Below, piece by piece: positions 1-9,992 of a DNA stretch of 64,000 nucleotides. Source of the DNA: Adineta vaga (taxonomy: Eukaryota > Rotifera); assembly GCA_021613535.1 (NCBI GenBank), contig CP075495.1:8370001-8434000 (forward strand). The letters run 5' to 3'. The notes under the pieces are model-generated. The model was not told the DNA's origin. It worked only from the letters and a program-made list of their open reading frames with translations, and made no database searches. Position numbers and translations under genes: made by a program. Numbering within the stretch: the stretch's first letter is position 1; every line of letters starts with the position of its first letter.

Positions 1-525
1 AAAATCAGATATGTGTATGCGAACATATTGAATAAACGATTGTGTTTTTTTTTATCTTTATTCTTAATCCAATCTTATACTTGACATTAAGTTTTCTTTT
101 TTAAGTATAAAAGGATTAGATTGTTTTTCTGCATGAAAGATTAAATTTTATGCGAATTTTGTAAAATGATTTTTGACTATTCATATGATTAATCATTGAA
201 AACATGAAACTTTATCTTGAGAACATATCATTGAGTACATATAATGAAAAATAAAATGCTATAAAAGAAGTTTAGTCATATTTATTGATGATATTCATTA
301 AGATATTGTACAGTGAAAAGAACATAATATGTCGATTCTATTTCATGGTTATGTTTAACATTTGATTGAGAAAGAAAATGTATGTACAAGGAAAATGAAA
401 ACTTCTCTTCCACACTATTCAAGGTTATCATTGATATCAATTTATATGTATACATACATTTTTCTATGTTTATTTCAGTGACATGTACCTTCTAGTATAA
501 GTCGTAAGATATAGATAAATAAAAG
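1..525. other. AT-rich non-coding left edge
   Basis: I see no convincing coding sequence here. A pyrimidine stretch ending in cag lies at about 470-478, some 47 bases before the methyltransferase ATG, and no matching donor is obvious nearby. It could be the acceptor of a 5'UTR intron or a spliced-leader trans-splice site; bdelloid rotifers are known to trans-splice. Confidence 0.4.
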
Positions 526-1167
526 ATGTATTGGTCTTCCTATCCTTATCAGTTATATGGACGAAATTATTACATGGGTCGTTTAATTGGTGAAGTAATG
601 CCATATACTGGCGCTCATTTTTTAATGCGTCAAGGACGTGAAATGCAAGAATATCCTGATTATATGCTTGCTGCACTAAATATTCAACCAGGTATGGTTG
701 TTGCTGATATTGGTGCTGGTACTGGTTTTAATTCATTACGTCTTGCACGTCTTGTTGGTCCATATGGACGTGTTTATTCCACAGAAATTCAACCTGATAT
801 GCTCAATCATTTAATGATGAATGCCTATATATATGGTCATTCACATAACATTGTTCCTGTTGTTTCGTCTCATACAAATGCGAATCTTCCACCAAATTCT
901 TGTGATCTTATTTTGATGGTTGATACATATCATGAATGTATCAATCCACCAGCTGTCTTGCATGGAATACGTCAAGCATTGAAACCTCATGGTCAACTTA
1001 TTTTAGTTGAATATCGTTTAGAAGATAGTTGGATGCCTAACATGTATGATGATCATCGAATGTCTGTTTCGCAAGCGAAATTTGAATTAGAATCTAATGG
1101 TTTTGTTTTACGCCAAGTTTTAGAATTTCTACCTTGGCAACATATCATGATTTTTAATAAAATATAA
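526..1167 (+). CDS. Class I SAM-dependent methyltransferase, bacterial type
   Basis: A single uninterrupted frame of 213 residues. The Rossmann-fold SAM-binding motif I (DIGAGTG) is at residues 61-67, followed by the acidic end of strand 2 (EIQPDM, about 87-92). Later come a conserved VDTYHE segment, a LKPHGQLILVEYR strand and a C-terminal LPWQHIMIF strand. This arrangement, with a short N-terminal R-x-x-E-x-x-x-x-P region before motif I, is familiar from small bacterial class I methyltransferases often seen in Planctomycetes and Proteobacteria. It would methylate an unknown substrate using S-adenosylmethionine. The ATG at 526 directly follows a probable splice acceptor at 478. Most genes in this window have introns and this one has none, which with the bacterial look suggests horizontal transfer. 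No targeting signal is obvious. The family call is firm; the substrate is unknown. Confidence 0.88.
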   Translation: MYWSSYPYQLYGRNYYMGRLIGEVMPYTGAHFLMRQGREMQEYPDYMLAALNIQPGMVVADIGAGTGFNSLRLARLVGPYGRVYSTEIQPDMLNHLMMNAYIYGHSHNIVPVVSSHTNANLPPNSCDLILMVDTYHECINPPAVLHGIRQALKPHGQLILVEYRLEDSWMPNMYDDHRMSVSQAKFELESNGFVLRQVLEFLPWQHIMIFNKI

Positions 1168-1949
1168 GCGAGAGCTCTTCAATTGATATACTTACAGTCA
1201 AGAAGTTTAATTTGCTTGACGTTTTGTCTTTCTTTTGTTTCATTGTTTATTCACAACGAAATTGACAAAACGGAAATAACAATCTTGAGAAAAATCAACA
1301 TTATTTTAGCTAGAATATCATCATCATCAGCTCTATATTTTTTTTGTCTTGTTGATCAAGATGATTAGACGTATGTTGACTGACGCAATCAATCTATTTT
1401 TCTTGTCTTTGCTATACGAATACGTAGATGATTTAGCTAAGAGATCATATCGTTTACACGAGATAATTTTGTATATTTAATACGAACTTTGCTCGAGTGT
1501 TAATGAGAGGATATACATATACATACAAACAATGATATTGAGGCTTCACGTGTCTCAATACAATGTATTATTCGTCAAGTAATTATCGGTCAATCAACGA
1601 AACATCCATAGAAAATATATATGTATAATTAGAAAAAATAACAGAAGAGATTCTTTACATTCCATCAAAAAGAAAACGCAGATGCTAATAATAACCGTTT
1701 GAAAAATCAACTTGAAAACGTACTGATTATGTCATGAACATCCTCTGATAATGGGTTTATATGGCGCCTATTGAGTACAAAAACATACACGTGCGGAACA
1801 CCTGCTATTCAGATACAAACGAATGTTAATTATGGCAAAAATTATTCTTATTTTTATTTCACATAAATATGTGTAAATTATATTTTTCAAGAAGAAAAAA
1901 GATAGACTACAAATGACAATATTAACAACAACAAAAAAAATGTTTTTTT
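1168..1949. other. Intergenic, nothing recognised
   Basis: Spacer between the 3' ends of the convergent methyltransferase and first Hes-like gene. It is AT-rich with short tetranucleotide runs and no coding pattern I can support. Confidence 0.5.
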
Positions 1950-2639
1950 TTACCATGGTCTCCAAAGAGACGATGAACGCTCACTGTGATCATCGAATGA
2001 GGATGGACTCGATGTATTGGAACGTTCTGATGATGATGATGGCGATGAATTTGGTAGAGATTTTCGTTTTCCACCACAACGAGTAAACCATTCATTGACA
2101 ATAGAGTGATGACTATTCGTTGGTGGTCGATATGGTTGATAGCGACGATTATTTGCTATCGATAGTTGATGGAGAAGATTTTGTCTTTCAATATATGATA
2201 TTTCTGGTGTTGAATTCAAAAAGGTTGTAACATCATTTGTACATTGTTGATAGCCTTGTTCAAAATTTTGTTTGATTTTATTCAAACGTCCATTCGTTTG
2301 TTTAACAAATTCCACACACATTTCAAGAATTTCAGCTTTTTCTAATTTTTGATAACGTGCTTTCTATAAAAAAAAGAAAGAAATAGATAACTTCTATTTA
2401 ATTCAATTCTATTATTCATTTTACTTACATCACAATGTACAGACAATAAATCTTTTAAATCATCTAAACTTCGATTTATACGATCACGTCGTTTTTTTTC
2501 AACATGCGTTTTAGCAATCTAAAATAATGGAATAATATTCGTTTTTTGTTGTTTAATAAATATCTTTACTTACTTTACGTGAACCAGAATGGTATTCGAA
2601 TTCTTCCATATCGATATCACTTCCACTTGTATTGTACAT
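1950..2639 (-). CDS. Hes-like bHLH repressor with C-terminal WRPW (copy A)
   Basis: Three exons, read from high to low coordinates: 2639-2574, 2518-2429 and 2363-1950, giving 189 residues. Exon 2 (exactly 90 nt) carries the basic region and helix 1 (VEKKRRDRINRSLDDLKDLL). Exon 3 starts helix 2 (KARYQKLEKAEILEMCVEFV), continues through an Orange-like segment and a serine-rich tail, and ends in WRPW followed at once by the stop. WRPW is the Groucho/TLE-recruiting signature of Hairy/E(spl) repressors, so the protein should bind E/N-box DNA as a dimer and repress, probably downstream of Notch. The proline usual at the K-P position of Hes basic regions is threonine here (AKTHVEK). Copy B at 6105-6831 has the same three-exon plan, so the two are tandem duplicates. 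Confidence 0.93.
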
Positions 2640-2951
2640 TTTTTTTCTCGACTAACTGACTTCGTATTCAATATTGAACTGATATATGAAATGAAGAAAA
2701 GAGAAAGAAAAAAAAAGTATACGTTCAATGTTCGTTATTTTTCTTTTCTCTTTTGCGTTCTTTGGCGTTCTGTATTGGTCAATTGTATGTTAAATAACCA
2801 ATCTTCTTTCGTTCTTTTAATCTGTTCTGTCCACATATCCGTTCCTTTTGACTCAAAATAAGGTGTGACAAGAGAGATGGTCAAACTTAACCGGCTTTTG
2901 TCACTATGTACATACACGTAAGAGATGTGACTATGAGAACGGAAGATGTGA

Positions 2952-2959
2952 TTCCCACG
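2952..2959 (-). promoter_or_regulatory. Candidate CSL/Su(H) binding site upstream of Hes copy A
   Basis: On the minus strand this reads CGTGGGAA, a full match to the YGTGRGAA consensus for the Notch effector CSL/Su(H), about 310 bp upstream of the copy A start codon. Hes genes are classic direct Notch targets, so the placement is sensible. An 8-base match can also occur by chance. Confidence 0.4.
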
Positions 2960-4498
2960 ATTGAGATCAAAGAAGGAGACGCCTTTAGGCATACGTCGTC
3001 AATCACAAATACATATATGATATATCCCAATGTTGCACGTGTATGCACGAGTTTCACATGTTGAAAAAAAGAAGAAGTTTAAATTTCAACAGATGATGCA
3101 TATCATTTCTTCAATATGGGAAATGTAAATATCGAAACTGAAGACAAATCGGAAAGATCAAAAAACGAAATCGAATTCATGAATCGGTAACAGCAGGCAG
3201 GTGAATTTATTACTACTACGACTGCTGTGATAAATGTCTGTTCATACATATTCACGCGCTCCGCCTACTGAGTACGCGCGGACACTTGAACATTAGTAAA
3301 ACATTGAAGTTTAATGTCGGAAAAAGCAAACTACAAACACTGCGATGCCGATGCTTATTCAAGTGTATTCACTGTTGTTATATTGATAAGAGCGCATTTA
3401 CTAACATACTTTTATACATAAATCTATGTTCACTTTAGAAAAGAAAATTCGACTTCCTTTTCATTTGCATGAGAACACAAAGAAGTAGTATGGATGGAGG
3501 GCAGAATTATTTTAAAATTGAAATAAATAGCCGACCGATAACTTTGAACTTATGAACATTTATAAACGTATATACACACGACAATGACAATGTATAATTG
3601 TAAAGTGTTACCTCCCTCAAGGGATAATTGACTCGACGACAGCATACAATAGTACTTCCTTAATGAATAAAAAACTCAATTTCAATCGAATAATTTTGAA
3701 ATAAAATAAAACGAAAACGAAAAGATCAAGATTGGTGAGAAAAAAATGAGCACATCTTAAGAATATTTTAACAATCGCTCTTATGGCACTTTTTTATTGA
3801 CAAATTGGGAATTTGACTCCCTTTAGAGTTGTTGTCACCATCGACTTCTTTTTCTTTTTCATTTTCATTTGACAGCTCTAATCAGCCGTCCGAGCAAAGA
3901 TCAAACATATACCACACGTACACACCTATTGTGAACGAGACAACAGAAGAAAAAAAAAAGAAAGAACTCAAAGAATAAAAACAATCAAAACACACCCCAG
4001 ACATGTGGGCAGTGGCTTGAAACGTATGCGCGCATCGATTTTCAAAGACGACAAGCTCAACTGTACACACCAGACAATCACTGTTGCTGTTGTTGTTCTT
4101 TTCTTAGACGAAAGGTGATAATTGAAAAGCTGGGCATGTACTACCCAGGTACTACTTTAATTAGACATGCGACACTATTGTTCATTTCAATAAATATATT
4201 GTGGATGAAAAGCGGCATTTTGATCTTCGTATGAGAACTCAGTCGGTATTGAAAAAACAAAGAAGGATAGAAATATCTAAATTGAAGTCGACAACAATAC
4301 TACAGGCATGTCAAATGAATATATTTCGACAAAAATTTTCCGTGACTCATGATCATTCTATCTATATGTTCTGTCTATCATAATAATGCCGAGATTGGAA
4401 TGTATGTATATAGATGCATTCGATCATTTACGGATTTTGAATGCACGCAAGCATGATAATAGTGTATGGTCAATTCACACGATATATACGTCAATGAC

Positions 4499-4521
4499 GA
4501 TGATGATGATGATGATGATGA
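4499..4521. repeat. GAT trinucleotide microsatellite
   Basis: An uninterrupted run of about seven GAT units in the spacer between the Hes-like genes. Confidence 0.8.
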
Positions 4522-6104
4522 GTTGAGTATGTCATTTGTTATTTGTTTGGAGAAAAGGTAGCTTGTTTGGAATGTATTGTCTTGACATCCGGACTTAACA
4601 TCTAATTGGATAATGATTGTAAAAATGTGAATAGTTTATTTTGTTTCTTTGAATATGATTCATTTAAACGGAATGAAGTGGTTTATGTTTTTTTCTTTTT
4701 TTCTAACATATAACAGGAACCCTTCAGGCTCTTTCTTTTTCTTAAGATCCCTAGTGATCATCAACTGTTTTGTTGGATGTTATGAAATCATCATACATCG
4801 TATTCATATTCAGTGAACTATGACAATCTTTTCTATCGATCTTGTATGATCGCACTCGTGTAGGCATACGTTCAATAATGCTCTTCAGGCGCCGAAGACA
4901 AACATCAAACGAATGTCATCGTCTTCTGGGAAAGAAATAAAAATCAATTGCAAATAATCTTTAAGAAGAAAAGGTGTGGACATACGTAGTCGATAGATGA
5001 TGTAAACATCTATTGTCTTCTTATCTTTTGTGTATTGATCATCATCATCATTATAATTTTAGTGTAGAAAGAGAGAGACCGCATACTAGCACATGTTCTC
5101 TTGCAAATAAGGATGAGTATATGTATATGTATATGTACACACGCACCTACTTCTTTCATCTATGTCGTGCTTTTCATAGATATATAAGAATCAGGTTCAA
5201 TTATGTAATAGATCACTACTCTTCTTTTTGCATGTTAAGACAAGTCACAAGACGATGACTTCATCAGAGAAGAAAAAGACAACAAAATATTGACGTATCT
5301 TACAACTCGTCGGCTAATATCAAATAATGAAAAATCACGAGTATCATTATGCCATTCAAAAAAAACGAAAGAAATAAAGAAACGAAAGAATAAAAAGAAT
5401 AAAAAGAAAATCTATATGATGTAGTCATGTTATCAACAGCGAAGTAGAAACGAATTGTTCTTATTAAAGACGAACGAACAATAACATACGAAGTACTACT
5501 AGTACTCATTATATATACACACACCTACCCGTCATTCGTAATGTGTACCCATCAATAGAACCATTTGGCTGGCTGACTGTCATCATATTCAACTTTTATA
5601 GGTCATCATAATGTTGAATATGAAAAAGAAAACGAAACGAAATGAAGACTATAAGCATCAATAACTAGGTGTTAGTTGATTGTGCAAGCACACTTTACTT
5701 TTCATTAGAGATGTATATTTTCATTTTTGACTTCAATTATCTCTCCGAGCGTTCGCAAAAAACGAAAAATTGAAAATGATGATGCATTCTTAACACATTT
5801 TTCATCATTATCTCAATTTTGCTCACCCCATGAACTGATATTAAAACACTTGTTAAGTGATCGAATAGGAGAAAAGAAAAATTGTCTTTTCAATTTTCAA
5901 GATGCTAAAAACTTTATGTTATTATTTTCTTTAACATTTCTCACGACTATTAGATGATAATCTGTTTGAATAATTTATATATTCCAAAACACACATAGAC
6001 ACATACAAAAGAAAAAGAAGAGAAAACAAGAGAGAGAGAGAAGAAAACGAAATCATTCATCACTGTGATAGAACGGTCTATTTCTTTTTTTTTCAACGGT
6101 CTAT

Positions 6105-6831
6105 TTACATATATGGTTTCCATAGTTTTGGTGATGATGGACTGAGAGAATTGGAAGAAACACTTGATGATGATGAAGATGGTAATGATGAGACTGATGA
6201 GAATGGTTTAGTCGAATTCTGTATGGAAGAATGATTTATAAGAATTTTTAGACAAGATGATGATGATTGTTGAGAATGATGATGTGAATAGGATTCAGTT
6301 GAAACGGGAACACGTCGTTGATATGGATGATGAACATATCGACGATTTGTCCACATTTGTCGACAACGTGTTGCTAAATTTTCACGTTGTTCTGGAATAA
6401 TATTTGGTAATGAATGTATTAATTTCCACATTTCTTCAGAGCATTGTCGATAACCATTTTCATAATCTTCAACGGAATTATTCATTGTTCGTTTTAAATT
6501 TCGAATATAATTTACAGTCATTTCAAGAATTTCAGCCTTTTCTAATTTTTGATATCTGGCTCTCTAGAAAAAGAGAAGAGAAAAAAAAAGCAAACATGAG
6601 AATTTAATTAAACATATCAATTAAAGCTAAACTTACTTCATCCGTTAAAGCCATCAGATCTTTAAGTTCATCAAGACTTTTATTAATACGATCACGTCGC
6701 TTCTTTTCTACACATGTCTTAGCAAACTAGAAATAAATTGAAAGGTGTCAAGAAGAAGATCAATTGTTCAAATGACTTACTTTTCGAGAAGTTTGCTCTG
6801 ATGCATCGGAATAGTCACACGTTAACATCAT
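6105..6831 (-). CDS. Hes-like bHLH protein ending in WKPYM (copy B)
   Basis: Three exons from high to low: 6831-6781, 6726-6637 and 6563-6105, giving 199 residues. Splice positions match copy A exactly, including a 90-nt middle exon. The bHLH reads FAKTCVEKKRRDRINKSL in the basic region/helix 1 and RARYQKLEKAEILEMTVNYI in helix 2. An Orange-like segment (YENGYRQCSEEM and onward) and a long serine-rich tail follow. The C-terminus is LWKPYM-stop, not WRPW: the tetrapeptide has become WKPY and is no longer terminal. Groucho recruitment may therefore be weakened or changed. As in copy A, the proline typical of Hes basic regions is threonine. Translation could begin at either of two adjacent ATGs; I used the first. 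Confidence 0.92.
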
Positions 6832-9474
6832 AACTTAGTTCAAAGAAAACAGGAAAGTGTTTGGTACAAGTTAACTACGCGTGTAGGTATATATATATAT
6901 ATATATATATATGCGTATATGTGTATTTCGAAATGTCACCCGTCGCAGCACACGTCTAATAGCAATTTGATGAAGATTTTTTTCGCTTTTTGCTTTCGCT
7001 CTCTCTCTTGTTCTCCTTCTCTTTCTCTTCTAATTTCTTTGGACGAAAAGAAAATGAGAGACGAAAAAACCTGATTGGCTACTGTTTGATAGCGTCCTTT
7101 CGCGAACGAGAAACGCGTGCGAGAGATAGATGTTTATTTTATACCATGAGAAACCTTTTCTATGTATGTTTGTATGTGCACACATACATATACACACACG
7201 GCGGCGCGCGAATTCTACCAAGCAAATGGAGCAATAATGTTACACTATCGAAAAAAAAGGAATGATCGAGAATAAAAAAAAGAACTTATGTCCATAAAAA
7301 ACGTTAGATGCTTTGTGTATAACTTTTGTCATCAATTACCTCCAATAGTATCTTTCTTTCAGATTTTTTTCCTTCTCGATCGTTTTCTATTGATTGATAC
7401 ACGCGTCTACGCGCGCGCACAGCGTGACCACCAAATTATTTCGTTAATTGCTATAAAGAAAATGAAAACGAAGTAAATATATATGTGTATATATGACAAC
7501 ACAAGCCAATGACGATCGATAAGATCCTATATATCTATTGGTTATTTAAATGTACATTAACATTGATGCATATTTCAATGATTATGCAGAGAGAAAGAGG
7601 ACGAAAAAAAAACTCTTAGGAAGTTCTGTCTTTCTTTTTTTTGATCTCGACTTATTCATTGATTGTATTTCGGTTGGGTACACAAAAAATTAGACAGACA
7701 TTTCACTGGTGTTCTCCAAAGGTTTCATTCTTCGGCCACGTGTTTTGAACTTCTAGCATCAAAAGATTTCTCCTATTCCTTTGTCCTTTGTTAATAGATT
7801 AACAACAATAGTATATTTGTCAATGCATTGAATTTGATTGTCAAGGATGGGATTCATACATCGTTTTCTCACCGCTGTCCTGCCCATCATATTTTCTTGC
7901 TTTATTTTATCAGCGGCTTGTCCATTATAGAACATACATACATAGAAAATTTTCTTTTGATGTGATCCGATATGGAAAGAAAAGTGCGTACCGTATGGGC
8001 ATTTGTTTTAATTGAGTGGATATGTGCACATTCTTTTCCCATGCTTTTCATGAGGAGAAAAAAAGTTAAGAGTGTGAATGCGAAGAAAATATCCTCGAAG
8101 ATGATTGAAAAACAACAAGAAAATCATTTGTTAGCTCATAGATATGAATATGTTCTCATATCTTGAAAAAAAATCTGTTCATATGTGAAAAGAGAAATAT
8201 TGATTGGCTTCAGAATTGATGTGTAATATTTTGTTTAAGATTTTTCCTTCATCTCTACTTGAAAGATAGACATACAGACACCTTTCTTTCTTCGCTTTCT
8301 TACATTCGATAGGAATAAAGTGGGAGTGATGAAACCTTGTAAAAAGACACTTGCAGTTTACTTCGTCACCAACTTGCTTGTATATACTTGAAATATACAG
8401 AGAAAGAAGAGAGGGAGAGAGTGCAGGCAAGGAAAAACTCGCATCAATCGTTGAAGTGTTATCTTTCTTTAGTATATACCTTGAGTAGTTTTTCTCACAC
8501 GATATCTTAGATTCATTTCTTTTTTACTAATTATCATCAGTCTCATCAATGTTTAAAGGTTTCTTGTTTTTCTTTTGTACTTTGTAAATCGTTAAGTTTC
8601 TTTAATAGTCATCAACTTTTTATTATTTGTTCAATTTGAAATATTTCATAGAAAGATATTAGCATGAATGTGTTTGTCTTATTCATACGCTTGTCGAAAC
8701 GTTTCAAAACGTAAAATAGATTTCGATTTTTCACTTACAGAGTGTCAAAAGTAAAACTACCATTCGTCACACTCGTTCATCTATGCATATACACAAGTCA
8801 TAATTCACTGATTGACTCAGTCAAGTGACATTCGAAATCAAAGATCAATATCGCACGCACGAATGTCTATTAGAGATATGTATATATTGAGTATAGATGT
8901 TGTTATTGTCTGGATTGAAATAGTGACACGATGATGAATATGTGTCATGTAATTTAACCAAGTACAGTTTCGACTTCGTTTTCTTTTTACCCATGAGATT
9001 CAATCATTTCCTTCAAATAGTTCACTACTAGATCATATACGTAGACATATCAATTAAATAGTCATTGATAATATCATGTCTTAGGAAAGAGAATGTTTTG
9101 AATCAATATGGAATCTCTTAAAATTTGTTTCTGAATATGATCAAATCGATTCAAATTTGATAATGTTTTATTTTGTATTTGATGGCCATATATATATATA
9201 TATATACAAACGTTTGAATGTTTTTCTCACAGCAATTAAAACGATAATTATTCAATTATCATAATATCATAAACGATAATAATACAAGAGAAAAGTAATG
9301 TTATTTCATCTAGGAATGTAAGCAACATTTATGCAAATATAGAAAAGAGAAAGACATGATATCAAATTATTTCCATCTCATTACAAAAGGATGCGATATC
9401 TCAGATTAGTTTTATCAAAATATAAACAAATAAATGTCCTCATTTGAACTTCAATTAGCCATTACAAACAAAAT
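6832..9474. other. Gene-poor AT-rich region upstream of Hes copy B
   Basis: About 2.6 kb with no gene I can support. A TA dinucleotide run lies at 6889-6912 and another near 9189-9206. TGTGAGAA, which also fits the CSL consensus, occurs on the minus strand at 8492-8499 and 9224-9231. This probably serves as distal control DNA for copy B, but I cannot show that. Confidence 0.4.
6889..6912. repeat. TA dinucleotide microsatellite
   Basis: A pure TA run about 60 bases upstream of the Hes copy B start codon. Similar TA runs recur at about 22877, 27058, 41359, 50806 and 51677. Confidence 0.85.
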
Positions 9475-9897
9475 TCATGATTTCATAGTTGAAATTCTTT
9501 TACACGAGTTTTTACAAGGCATGTTTTTAAAACATGCAAAGTCATTCCGTTTCTTTTGGTAAAAATAAAGAAACGAAATGATCATCATAGTCATGTCATA
9601 TACATTGATTACGGATATTAGTATGAGAAGAACAATGTGACCAGACATATTTACTTCCTTTTCCAGATGTTTGCTAAAATATTTTAACTTCTTATCAAAA
9701 ATAGGATTTCCCATTGGTTTTAATATGTGCCAATAGTAAAGAACATTCATACCTTGAAGAAGGTATAACGGAAGAAACGTAACCCGTAATGGTTTCTTTG
9801 TCATTCTCGAGTCTCGCGTGATAGCAGCATAATACAGTATCCTAATGACGACTTTCTCTTCCGCCAGTTTTCCTTTTCTCATCCGTTGTCGAGACAA
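9475..9897 (-). CDS. Hypothetical 140-residue protein, uncertain
   Basis: An open frame divergent from the C12orf56 homologue, whose start codon is only 95 bases away. The N-terminus is basic (MSRQRMRKGK), the middle looks like natural protein (LPLYLLQGMNVLYYWHILKP), and a hydrophobic stretch lies near residues 86-110. The last third looks more like AT-rich noise, and a donor-like GTAAAT follows residue 81, so the real gene may be a spliced ~80-residue start plus an unseen exon. I recognise no family. It could be a small membrane or mitochondrial protein, or chance. Confidence 0.25.
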   Translation of the reverse strand: MSRQRMRKGKLAEEKVVIRILYYAAITRDSRMTKKPLRVTFLPLYLLQGMNVLYYWHILKPMGNPIFDKKLKYFSKHLEKEVNMSGHIVLLILISVINVYDMTMMIISFLYFYQKKRNDFACFKNMPCKNSCKRISTMKS

Positions 9898-9992
9898 ACC
9901 ATTTTGATTTCATAATAGCTTTTTTTAACTATCGACTCTCTTCTTTTTCTTTACTAACAAAAAAAACCGTGAATTAAAAAAACTCAAAGAAA

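Larger units (their letters stand above)
2640..6104. other. Long non-coding stretch between the two Hes-like genes
   Basis: About 3.5 kb without a convincing gene; the short frames here are AT-rich noise. It holds the upstream region of copy A and the downstream region of copy B. Candidate regulatory words are a perfect CSL/Su(H) site at 2952-2959, an E-box CACGTG at 3036-3041 with an N-box-like CACGAG at 3046-3051, and a second CSL core TGGGAA at 3117-3122. A GAT microsatellite lies at 4499-4521. Confidence 0.5.

Noticed and set aside
7972-8430. Short open frames in the gene-poor region
   Set aside because: AT-rich chance frames without splice logic or recognisable motifs.
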